This document shows positions 23,310 to 31,060 of a stretch of DNA of 64,000 bases, piece after piece (the stretch's first letter is position 1; each line of letters begins with the position of its first letter). Made by a program: the position numbers and the translations under genes. Origin of the DNA: Streptomyces sp. CB01580 (lineage in GTDB: Bacteria > Actinomycetota > Actinomycetes > Streptomycetales > Streptomycetaceae). The DNA is taken from assembly GCF_001905795.1 (NCBI RefSeq), contig NZ_LIXJ01000018.1, positions 62,001 to 126,000 of the forward strand. The letters run 5' to 3'. The notes beneath the pieces are model-generated. The model had not been told where the DNA came from. It made no database searches and saw only the letters and a program-made list of their open reading frames with translations.

Positions 23310-25578
23310 GACTTCGAACCCGGACGACGGGCCGGACGTGCCGTCCGGTCCCGCCTTCGACGAGGACGTCGCACCATCCGCGCAGGACGGCGCCGGCGGT
23401 GCGCCGGAGGCCGGGGAAGATCCTCTCGGCCCGGATCCCGGAGCGGACACAGACTTCGAGCGGCGCAAGGAGCAGGACGAACGGGAGGAGGACGACCGGG
23501 GCTATGACGATCTGCGCCGCGTCCACCAGCTTGTCAACAACAATTTCTACGGTGTCGTCGATGCCGCTGGAGCGGCTTTCGGCTTCGGCGCCGTCTCATC
23601 CCCTGGACTCGCCCCCGGCACCGTAGTCCCTGAGGAGACGGACCGGGCATTGCGGTTCTTCGTTCCGCCGCAGCCCTGCTACGACGAGGCGCTCGGCAAG
23701 CTGCGCGAGAACGCTCTCGTGGTGCTGACGGGTCCGAACCACTGCGGCCGGGGCGCTGGTTCCCTTGCTCTGCTCAGGGAGATCCTGGGCAAGGAAGCCA
23801 GACTGCGCAGCCTGTCGCCCGCCAACGCCCTCGCCGAGCTGGCTGCTTCGCGGGACCTCAGGCCGGGACAGGGGTACGTCATCCTCGACTACGTCGGCGA
23901 GCTGCACATCGGGGCTGTGCAGGCATTCGGGATCGGGCGGTTGAGTGAGGAGCTTCGCCGCAAAGGGTCGTACCTGGTGATCACGGCAGGGGATACGACC
24001 CGCCGGCGGCTGGCACTGCGGGAACACTGTGTGGCGTGGCAGGCGCCGGCCCCCTTTGAGTTGTTTGAACACTGCAGGGGCGAGTTGCCGCATGCCGGCT
24101 TCGAGCCGGACGCCGAGAAGGAACTGCTGGAGCGGGTCGGCGAACAGCGGCGGCCGGCAGATGTCGTCGCTGCGGCCGTAGCTCTGTCCCAGGAAGGCAT
24201 GGAGGCCGCGCTGGACACACTGCGGGACCGGCACCGGGAGCAGGTCCAGGAGTGGTTCCGTACGCCACCCTCCGCGGACGACCTGCTTCCGCTCGCCGCC
24301 CTGGCTTTCTTGGAGGGCATCCCGGAGCGGACATTCGAGAAGGAGTGCGCCGCCCTTGCCGCTCATGTGCGCAGCTGGGAGCAGAGCGGCGAGACGCCGG
24401 TCGCGGAACCGGACGGCTCGACCGGAACGTCGTTGGGCGGCGTGGTGGCCGACCAGTCCCGGGCACGGTGGAGAGATCGAGCGGTGGGCCTCGTGACGAC
24501 CGAGTACCGTCCTGGGCCGGGCCGGGACGTCGGCCGCAGTGAGCGGCGCCTGGTCTTCACCTCGCCGCGCATCCGCGAGCTTGTGATCGCAGAGTTGCAC
24601 GACCTGTACGGCTACGGGCTCTGGTATCCGCTGCGCCAGTGGCTGAACGATCTCGCGTTGCAGGGCGACCTGGACACCCGGACGGAGGTGGCCCGGGGCG
24701 TCGCGCTGCTGGCCCGGTACGCGCTGGTCGATGTCGACGAGAACCTGCTGAAGGTGTGGTCCGAGGGCATCACCAGCCAGCGGGTGACCGCAGCGCTGAC
24801 GCTCCAGTTCATGTGCGACGTCGAACATCTCACCCCGCAGGCCCTGCACATCGTCCTGGGCTGGGTGGACAGAAGCGGTGCCGGGCGTGCCGTGACAGCG
24901 GCCATGGCACTGACCGGCCGCCTGGGTTCGCTCTACCGTCTGCAGGCACTCAACTGGCTGTGGTTCCTGACGCACCGGGGCGAGCGCATTGCGTCTTCTG
25001 CGCGCCGTTCCCTGGTCCTGCTGCTGCAGACCGCTGAACAGGACTCCGAACGCGTCCTGTTCATCCTCCGGTATGTACGGACCGTGATCGCGAAGGCAGC
25101 GCCGGGCTCCCGGGAGCGATCGATAGCGCTGAAGACCGCTGTCCAGCTCCTCGAAGCCGTCCGGCTGGATGCCACCGAGCCCCTCACCGCCGCACTGCTG
25201 CGTACCGTCCCGGACAGCGAGCGCCATCTCGGGGCGCTGTGGGCCGATGTCCTGCACAGCACCAACCGGAGCCGGGCGGTCGGCGCACTGTGCCGGACAC
25301 TGGTGCAGCTGCGGGACGATCCGTCCGTCACCGGCGCCGTACGCGAACTCGGCGAATCCATGCGGCACGCCATGAGCCAACGGCAGTGGGCAGCGCTGTG
25401 CTACCACCTGTCCATCGCGCTGAAGCACCCCGACTACGCGGCCCCCGGTGCCCGCGAGTTGGCGCAGGTGCTCCTCGGATCCCTGCGAGGCCGGGCGCCG
25501 GCGGACTCCCGGCATTCCACCGCCTCCGTCGTATCCGTCGTTCCTTTCCCTTCTGCTCAAGGAGGCCGAAGCAAGTGA
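23302..25578 (+). CDS. Large protein with N-terminal FGFG motif and degenerate P-loop
   Basis: The 758-residue product starts at a GTG inside the end of the cyclase gene. Residues 1-70 are acidic and disordered. Residues 79-98 (NNNFYGVVDAAGAAFGFGAV) repeat the motif at the cyclase C-terminus. VVLTGPNHCGRGAGSLALL (140-158) resembles a Walker A loop with Arg for Lys, and GYVILDYVGE (191-200) a Walker B strand, so it looks like a diverged STAND-type or AAA-type NTPase core. From about 430 on the sequence is long, helical and Leu-rich, like an alpha-solenoid sensor. No membrane helix is clear. By analogy with amyloid-motif NLR pairs in actinobacteria, it may recruit or trigger the cyclase. The function is inferred. 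Confidence 0.65.
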   Translation: MAETSNPDDGPDVPSGPAFDEDVAPSAQDGAGGAPEAGEDPLGPDPGADTDFERRKEQDEREEDDRGYDDLRRVHQLVNNNFYGVVDAAGAAFGFGAVSSPGLAPGTVVPEETDRALRFFVPPQPCYDEALGKLRENALVVLTGPNHCGRGAGSLALLREILGKEARLRSLSPANALAELAASRDLRPGQGYVILDYVGELHIGAVQAFGIGRLSEELRRKGSYLVITAGDTTRRRLALREHCVAWQAPAPFELFEHCRGELPHAGFEPDAEKELLERVGEQRRPADVVAAAVALSQEGMEAALDTLRDRHREQVQEWFRTPPSADDLLPLAALAFLEGIPERTFEKECAALAAHVRSWEQSGETPVAEPDGSTGTSLGGVVADQSRARWRDRAVGLVTTEYRPGPGRDVGRSERRLVFTSPRIRELVIAELHDLYGYGLWYPLRQWLNDLALQGDLDTRTEVARGVALLARYALVDVDENLLKVWSEGITSQRVTAALTLQFMCDVEHLTPQALHIVLGWVDRSGAGRAVTAAMALTGRLGSLYRLQALNWLWFLTHRGERIASSARRSLVLLLQTAEQDSERVLFILRYVRTVIAKAAPGSRERSIALKTAVQLLEAVRLDATEPLTAALLRTVPDSERHLGALWADVLHSTNRSRAVGALCRTLVQLRDDPSVTGAVRELGESMRHAMSQRQWAALCYHLSIALKHPDYAAPGARELAQVLLGSLRGRAPADSRHSTASVVSVVPFPSAQGGRSK

Positions 25579-26648
25579 ACTACCCGGTCATTGCCGAGCA
25601 CATCCTGGCCACCGTCCAGGGCACGTGGTGGTCTCGCCGCCGTCGTCGCGACGATGTGCCGTCGCTGCCGCCCGGAGCCGTCTACGTCCTCAGGGTCGGT
25701 GGGAACTACCGCACGTTTCCCGAGGGCATGGTGTTCGACCCGTCTCACCCCGACGTGCTCGACGCCTCTTCGGTCAGCCTGGTCGACACCCGGGCCCGCC
25801 TGGTCGATGTGGAGCGACCACTGCCGTCGGTGAGCGAGGCGGACAACTTCACGATGCGGGCCTCCTTCACCTGCCAGGTGACCGACCCGACCGTTATCGC
25901 CAGGCAGGGCATCGTCGACGTCACTGTTCCCTTGCGGGCCTATCTGATGGGAGACAGCGACCTGCCGAGGGTGAGTGCCGGGCACCGCGTGGAAGAGATC
26001 AACGCGGTGCGCATCGAGGCCGGCCACCGTATGACTGCCTACAGTGCGATCGTGCCCCCACGTGTCGCGGGCATGAGCGTCGAGTTCGTCAATGCCGAGG
26101 TACACGCGTCGGACGACCTGCGGGACTGGGAACAGAAGCTGCGTGACGAGCGGCGTGCCCGGGAACTCCAGCGGGGACAGCGTGACTTCGAGACCCAGGA
26201 CACACTCCGGATCGCGGAACTCCTCTCCCAGGGGTCCGACCACGTGGACGCCTTTGGTATTGCCCGGAAGGAGATCGACGTCACCGAAGTGGCAGCGCGC
26301 GTCCACCGAATCACCGACGAGGAGTCGGCCCGCCGTCACCAGGCCGATACTGCGGAGCGGACCCACGCGCAGGCTCTGGAGACGGAGGACGCGCAGATGC
26401 GCCGCGAAATGCTGCTGACGCTGCTGCGACAGATGGGCGGCAGCGAGTATGTCGACTACCACCAGGTCCTGGAGCAGGTTCTGCGGGAGACGCGCGGCCA
26501 GGCCACGCCCGGCATCGGAGCCGCTGTGGACACTGCCCGCATGGTCGGGCCGGGACAGGCACGTCCCGGCCGTACGGCAGCGGGCTCGGACGCCTCGTGC
26601 GACCCGCAGGGTGGCTTCGTCAAGGACGAGGACGATCTCGTTGGCTGA
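25575..26648 (+). CDS. SPFH/band-7-like protein
   Basis: The 357-residue product starts at GTG overlapping the previous stop (GTGA), with AAGGAGG eight bases upstream. Residues 30-200 resemble a band-7/SPFH fold: GAVYVLRVGGNYRTFPEGM, FTMRASFTCQVTDPTVIA and a MTAYSAIVPPRVAGMSVEFV strand. A charged helical region (205-310, RDERRARELQRGQRDFETQD) fits the coiled coil that drives SPFH oligomerisation. No N-terminal membrane helix is seen, so membrane contact may come through the next gene product. SPFH proteins form ring-like scaffolds on membranes; here that is inference from weak similarity. Confidence 0.6.
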   Translation: MNYPVIAEHILATVQGTWWSRRRRRDDVPSLPPGAVYVLRVGGNYRTFPEGMVFDPSHPDVLDASSVSLVDTRARLVDVERPLPSVSEADNFTMRASFTCQVTDPTVIARQGIVDVTVPLRAYLMGDSDLPRVSAGHRVEEINAVRIEAGHRMTAYSAIVPPRVAGMSVEFVNAEVHASDDLRDWEQKLRDERRARELQRGQRDFETQDTLRIAELLSQGSDHVDAFGIARKEIDVTEVAARVHRITDEESARRHQADTAERTHAQALETEDAQMRREMLLTLLRQMGGSEYVDYHQVLEQVLRETRGQATPGIGAAVDTARMVGPGQARPGRTAAGSDASCDPQGGFVKDEDDLVG

Positions 26649-28062
26649 CTCCTTGACGAACCATGCGACTGCTTCCGGCGCGGTGGGCAGCCAGGACACC
26701 GGCGATGGAGTTGCTTCTCATACTGCGAACGGCCGAACCACTTTCCGCAATACCGGCGATGGTGCCCCGGCCGAGACCACCCGTCGGCGCTTTGAGTCCG
26801 ACGCCGCACGACGTCTGCGTGCCCTGACCGGCGTTGACGAGGAACTGCTGGCCAGAGTCAAGTACGAGCGGAGCAAGTACACGGCCCTCGGCGGGGTGGT
26901 GCTCGGTACCTCCGTCATTGCGGCGTTTTCCATGTGGAACTTCGCGGCTGAGGCACTTGGCGGGGTTTCCGTCGCTGCCTTGGTTCCGACCGTCATATGG
27001 ATGCTGTTCGTGCTCAACCTCGACCGTTGGTTGGTCACACCGCAGCCGAACATGCGGCGACGGGTCGGGCCTCTCCTCACGCGCCTGCTGATCGCCCTGC
27101 TGCTCGGCGCTGTGATTGCCGAGCCGCTGGTGCTGCGCATTTTCCAGACAGCCATCGAGGAACGCGTCGCGGACGAACGCACCGACGTCATCGACAGGAT
27201 GCGTACGAACCTGGTTCGCTGCAACCCGGTGCCACCCACGACACAGACCGTCGCCCTGAAAGACTGCGACAGGCGGTACGTCCTCTCCTTCCGCGCGACG
27301 CCGGCGGAACGGGTCGAGGAATTGACCGCCTTGCGTTCGGACGCAGCCGCCTTGCAGAAGCGGGTCGACCGGGACACCACCAGACTGGAAGCCATCGACT
27401 CCGAGGTACGGGACGAATGCCGCCGACTGATCCGCATAGCCGCCACCGGCTTGTATCAGCGGACGTCCGAGTGCCTGCGTCTGCGCGAGAAGGCACAGGA
27501 CTACCGGACCACCCATCGCACCAGTGAGAACGAGAAGCGCCTTGTCGGCATGAACACCCGTATCTCGAAGATCGAGGCCGGGCTGACCTCGTCACGTGGT
27601 TCCTTCCTCAAGGCACGGGCCGACGGCATCGAGCGGCGGCTGGACGAGGAACGCGCCAAGCAGAAGGAGATCGGTGTCCTGGAACGGATCCGGACGCTTG
27701 ATGAACTCGCGAGTGGGAATCCGGTGTTGTTCGTGGGCATCTGGCTGGTGCGCCTGCTGTTCGTGCTCCTGGATGTGCTCCCGGTGCTGGTGAAGTACCT
27801 GACCGGCGAGACCGCGTACGACCGGATGCTCACCAGCGAAAGCAACAGCGCGGTCAAGATTCATGGCGAGGAAGTCCGGCTTGCCGAACGTCGGGCCATC
27901 GCAGACCTTGAGATAGCCCAGGACGCCATCGAACAGACGGTCCGGCGTCATCGCGCCGAGTCGGAGGCGGCGTTCCGGGAGCATGCAGCAGCGATGAACA
28001 TCCGGGTCCGACAAGCGGTGAACTCGCTGGAGGACGAGATCCGCCGCTCGTCGACGGTCTGA
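26641..28062 (+). CDS. DUF4407 multi-pass membrane protein
   Basis: The 473-residue product begins at a TTG overlapping the previous gene by eight bases, with AAGGACGAGGA upstream; a GTG at 26683 is an alternative. After a 60-residue polar lead, LRALTGVDEELLARVKYERSKY and three membrane helices (about 83-106, 112-135, 145-170) form the DUF4407 core, including LNLDRWLVTP. A long charged coiled coil follows (about 185-350), then a fourth hydrophobic region (about 358-385) and a cytoplasmic helical tail. The role of DUF4407 is unknown. Sandwiched between an SPFH-like gene and a Pycsar-type effector gene, it may be part of a membrane complex with them. Confidence 0.8.
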   Translation: MADSLTNHATASGAVGSQDTGDGVASHTANGRTTFRNTGDGAPAETTRRRFESDAARRLRALTGVDEELLARVKYERSKYTALGGVVLGTSVIAAFSMWNFAAEALGGVSVAALVPTVIWMLFVLNLDRWLVTPQPNMRRRVGPLLTRLLIALLLGAVIAEPLVLRIFQTAIEERVADERTDVIDRMRTNLVRCNPVPPTTQTVALKDCDRRYVLSFRATPAERVEELTALRSDAAALQKRVDRDTTRLEAIDSEVRDECRRLIRIAATGLYQRTSECLRLREKAQDYRTTHRTSENEKRLVGMNTRISKIEAGLTSSRGSFLKARADGIERRLDEERAKQKEIGVLERIRTLDELASGNPVLFVGIWLVRLLFVLLDVLPVLVKYLTGETAYDRMLTSESNSAVKIHGEEVRLAERRAIADLEIAQDAIEQTVRRHRAESEAAFREHAAAMNIRVRQAVNSLEDEIRRSSTV

Positions 28063-28150
28063 ACACATCAGCCATCCACCAGGAACACAGCACCACGGCC
28101 GCCCCGCGCGCCGGGGCGGCCGCCAGACACTGACGGAAGGAGTGCGAGCT

Positions 28151-28690
28151 ATGACCACACCCAGAGGCGACTCCGACACGGACCTGGGCACCAACACGGC
28201 GGCCGGCCATGGTGCGCAACTCGCGAGAGTCCTGCTGTTCGAGGCTCGTGAGGAACTCGCAAGGGCCGACAACAAGGCCGGCCTCATGCTGGCGTCCCTG
28301 GGTGCGGCCCTGACCGCCCTGCTCGGCGCGATCGGCAGCGGCATCATTGCCCTGCGAAACTACCCGGTCGTGCCGCAGCTCCTTCTCTGGGTGGGATGCG
28401 CCGCCTGCGTACCAGCAGTCGTCCTGCTGGGCCTGGCCGTGGCTCCACGGCTTGGAAGCCCCCGCCGCTCGCGTACTCACTACTTCGGTGACGCGAGGCT
28501 GGCGATGTCGGTCACACACATGGAGCGGGCGGTCCGCCGTACCGACCCCGTGTACCGGGACCTGAGTCAACTGGCGACCCTGTCCCACATCGCCTGGATC
28601 AAATTCCGCTGTATACGGCACGCACTGGCCTGGGCCGCGGTCTTCTTCGCCCTCACGCTGCTGGGCATAGTGACAGGAGCATCGACTTAG
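28151..28690 (+). CDS. Pycsar-type (PycTM-like) membrane effector
   Basis: The 179-residue product starts at ATG behind GGAAGGAG. It shows the hallmarks of the Pycsar transmembrane effector family: LLFEAREELARADNKAGLMLA (D40, K42) at the start of helix one (43-66), a second helix (74-98), then THYFGDARLAM, the LSHIAWIKFRCIRHAL segment, and a third helix (157-175). Such proteins are thought to damage the membrane when a cyclic pyrimidine nucleotide is made during phage infection. Unlike classical PycTM there is no fused cyclic-nucleotide-binding domain; the Crp-like protein at the head of the operon could supply sensing in trans. It is the last gene of the block, 88 bases after DUF4407. Confidence 0.78.
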   Translation: MTTPRGDSDTDLGTNTAAGHGAQLARVLLFEAREELARADNKAGLMLASLGAALTALLGAIGSGIIALRNYPVVPQLLLWVGCAACVPAVVLLGLAVAPRLGSPRRSRTHYFGDARLAMSVTHMERAVRRTDPVYRDLSQLATLSHIAWIKFRCIRHALAWAAVFFALTLLGIVTGAST

Positions 28691-28756
28691 CGGAACCCGG
28701 ACAGGACGGAGGGCAGGCCATCCGATCGCAACGCGAAGCGGTGGGGCATGGCCGCT

Positions 28757-28776
28757 CCCGCTCACTGCGGAGCGGG
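28757..28776 (+). terminator. Hairpin after the accessory operon
   Basis: Seven-base arms (28757-28763 and 28770-28776) pair around a six-base loop, with partial pairing outside them. It lies 67 bases after the last effector gene and could end the operon. There is no T-tract, so confidence is moderate to low. Confidence 0.4.
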
Positions 28777-28938
28777 TGGCGTGCAGGGAGCGAGCCGGAG
28801 CGTCGGTGTGGCACGCTGCGCCGGTCCCGCCCGGGGCCACCGACGTCGGTGATGGCACTCTCTCTCTGATGCTGGCACTGGTGAGGCTACGCGTTGGAGG
28901 GTGTGCGACCGATGTCTGCTCGACTGGAAAACCACTCA

Positions 28939-28970
28939 GGGGCCCGACCCGCTTTCGCGGATCAGGCCCC
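28939..28970 (-). terminator. Terminator of tRNA-Pro, minus strand
   Basis: On the minus strand a 14-bp stem with two G-U pairs (28970-28957 with 28952-28939) is capped by a GAAA tetraloop and followed by a GGTTTT tract. It starts 19 bases beyond the 3' end of the tRNA gene and fits as its terminator. Confidence 0.75.
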
Positions 28971-28989
28971 TGACCTGGTATTTCAGCTG

Positions 28990-29063
28990 TCGGGGTGGCG
29001 GGATTTGAACCCACGACCTCTTCGTCCCGAACGAAGCGCGCTGCCAAGCTGCGCTACACCCCG
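28990..29063 (-). tRNA. tRNA-Pro (anticodon CGG)
   Basis: The minus strand folds as a 74-base tRNA without encoded CCA: a CGGGGTG/CACCCCG acceptor stem, a D arm with AGC and GGCA, an anticodon stem CTTCG/CGAAG with loop TTCGGGA (anticodon CGG), and a T arm with GGGTTCAAATCCC. A hairpin-ended terminator follows. Its 3' end points at the accessory block, the side where tRNA-targeting elements usually insert, though I found no integrase and no second copy of the tRNA end. Confidence 0.95.
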
Positions 29064-29192
29064 ATCGTCGCCGGTCTCCCGGCGACATCGATTACTTTAG
29101 CCCACCCGAGCCCGCAGACGAAATCCGGTTTATGTCCTGCTCACGGGGCCGAGCCCGGCGGCGGCCGTCGACGCCGGGCGTGGGGCGCGGGA

Positions 29193-30131
29193 TCAGTCGC
29201 GGGGCGTCAGGGTCAGGAGGGTCGCCTCCGGGGGGCAGGCGAAGCGGACCGGGGTGTAGCGGTTGGTGCCGCAGCCCGCGGAGACGTGGAGGTAGGACCG
29301 GTGGCCACCGGCGGCGTGGGAGGAGAGGCCCTTGACCCGGTCGGTGTCCAGGTCGCAGTTGGTGACCAGGGCCCCGTAGAAGGGGACGCAGAGCTGGCCA
29401 CCGTGAGTGTGACCGGCCAGGATCAGGGGGTAACCGTCCCGGGTGAAGGCGTCCAGGGAGCGCAGATAGGGGGCGTGGACGACGCCGATGGAGAGGTCGG
29501 CGCCCGTTTCGGGGCCGCCCGACACCTCGGCGTAGCGGTCGCGCTTGATGTGCGGGTCGTCGAGGCCGGTGAAGGCGATGTCCAGGCCGTCGATCTTGAG
29601 GTGACCGCGAGTGTTGGACAGACCGAGCCACCCCGCCTCGTCGAAGGCGTCGCGCATGGGCTCCCACGGGTTGTGGACGGCGCCGACCACGGGGGCGTTC
29701 CCGTTGAGGCCGTGCCTGCCCTGGACCTTCTCGACGAGGTAGCGGGCGGGATTGCGGGGCTTGGGGCCGTAGTAGTCGTTGGAGCCGAAGACGTACACAC
29801 CCGGGAACCCCATCAGCGGGCCGAGCGCGTCGAGCAGCTCGGGTACGGCCTCGGGGTCGGAGAGGTTGTCGCCGGTGTTCACGACGAAGTCGGGGCGCAG
29901 ACCTGCCAGCGACTGCAGCCAGGCGCGCTTCTTGCGCTGGCCGCTCACCATGTGGATGTCGGAGATCTGCAGTACGCGCAACGGGCGCGCCCCCTGCGGA
30001 AGGACGGGTACGGCCACCCGCCGGAGGCGGAACGAGCGGGCCTCGAATCCGGCGGCGTAGGCGAGGCCGGCCGCCCCGATCGCCGCGCCGACTGCCGTGA
30101 TTTTCAGGGGAAGTCCGTAGCGTGCACGCAT
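29193..30131 (-). CDS. Metallophosphoesterase with N-terminal membrane anchor
   Basis: The 312-residue product has an N-terminal hydrophobic helix (about 9-28) and a calcineurin-like domain with the metal motifs VLQISDIHMVSG, NTGDNLSD, FGSNDYYG (Asn-Asp in place of the usual GNHD/E), and LAGHTHGGQLCVPF. These resemble YkuE-type lipid or peptidoglycan-linked phosphatases; the substrate is unknown. The ATG at 30131 begins right before the hydrophobic helix. It is divergent from the YqeY gene across a 181-base promoter region. Confidence 0.9.
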   Translation of the reverse strand: MRARYGLPLKITAVGAAIGAAGLAYAAGFEARSFRLRRVAVPVLPQGARPLRVLQISDIHMVSGQRKKRAWLQSLAGLRPDFVVNTGDNLSDPEAVPELLDALGPLMGFPGVYVFGSNDYYGPKPRNPARYLVEKVQGRHGLNGNAPVVGAVHNPWEPMRDAFDEAGWLGLSNTRGHLKIDGLDIAFTGLDDPHIKRDRYAEVSGGPETGADLSIGVVHAPYLRSLDAFTRDGYPLILAGHTHGGQLCVPFYGALVTNCDLDTDRVKGLSSHAAGGHRSYLHVSAGCGTNRYTPVRFACPPEATLLTLTPRD

Positions 30132-30312
30132 GTGTCCATCGTCGCAGACGCGGTGCCGCGCCCGAAAAGGCGGCGGGGCCGGAGACCGGCGCTGCGGGGC
30201 CGGGACACGAGAGCGGTCGGAGCGTGACGGGAGAGCGGCGGCTCGGGGAAGCCGCGGGGACTCGGGAGAAACCTGCGGGCGGCGGAGGCCGTGTACCTGC
30301 CACAATCAGCAC

Positions 30313-30777
30313 ATGACCACGCTCAAGTCCAAGCTGCAGGAAGACCTCACCACGGCCATCAAGGCGCGTGACGAGCTGACCTCGTCCACGCTCCGCCTGA
30401 CCCTCACCGCCATCGCGAAGGAGGAGGTCAGCGGCACGTCGGCGCGCGAGCTCTCCGACGACGAGGTGCAGAAGGTGATCGCCAAGGAGGCGAAGAAGCG
30501 CCGTGAGGCGGCCGAGGCGTTCGCCCAGGGCGGCCGGACCGAGCAGGCCGAGCGGGAGAAGGCGGAGGGCGAGATCCTCGACGCCTACCTGCCGAAGCAG
30601 CTGAGCGACGACGAGCTGGCCGCGATCGTGGCATCCGGTGTCGAGGAGGCGAAGGCCGCCGGGGCCGAGGGACCGCGGGCCATGGGTGCCGTCATGAAGA
30701 TCGTGACCCCCAAGGTCGCGGGGCGGGCGGACGGCGGCCGTGTGGCGGCCGCCGTGAAGAAGCTCCTGGCGGGCTGA
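30313..30777 (+). CDS. GatB/YqeY domain protein
   Basis: The 154-residue product is a standalone YqeY protein: an N-terminal helical domain (LKSKLQEDLTTAIKARDELTSSTLRLTL, the VIAKEAKKRREAAEAF segment) and a C-terminal tail domain (LSDDELAAIVASGVEEAKAAG, AMGAVMKIVTPKVAGRADG). The tail resembles the tRNA-binding domain of GatB; the role is not settled. Length is normal for the family. A 28-bp stem terminator separates it from the convergent penicillin-binding protein gene. Confidence 0.9.
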   Translation: MTTLKSKLQEDLTTAIKARDELTSSTLRLTLTAIAKEEVSGTSARELSDDEVQKVIAKEAKKRREAAEAFAQGGRTEQAEREKAEGEILDAYLPKQLSDDELAAIVASGVEEAKAAGAEGPRAMGAVMKIVTPKVAGRADGGRVAAAVKKLLAG

Positions 30778-30981
30778 GACCGCCGCCGCGCGGAGCGCAC
30801 TCGCATGGCATGCCGAGCGCGTGCGGGGTACGTGCGGATGCGCAGGGCGTCCGGATGGACGCGGATGCGCGCGGTATGGCGGATGCGCGCGGCAGGTACG
30901 ACGCGACGAACGTCCTGTACGAGGCGATGAACATCTGGTACATGTGACGAACGCGCAGGCACGTACGACCGCCGCGCGGCA

Positions 30982-31043
30982 CGTACGACGAAGGTGGGGC
31001 TCCCGGACCGCGACCGGTCCGGGAGCCCCACCTTCGTCGTACG
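30982..31043. terminator. Bidirectional terminator with 28-bp perfect stem
   Basis: Arms at 30982-31009 and 31016-31043 are perfectly complementary over 28 bases with a six-base loop. The structure lies between the convergent yqeY and PBP genes, 17 bases from the PBP stop codon. It is the longest perfect stem seen in the window. The 30778-30981 stretch before it contains short gcggatgcgc-like repeats and no gene. Confidence 0.85.
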
Positions 31044-31060
31044 CCCTGTACGGATACGGG

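Noticed and set aside
23596..25560. Minus-strand open frame of 654 codons under the P-loop gene
   Set aside because: Shadow of the real gene; Gln/Arg/Pro-rich with no motifs.
21261..28989. Complete integrative element
   Set aside because: No integrase, excisionase, replication or transfer gene and no duplicated tRNA end were found.
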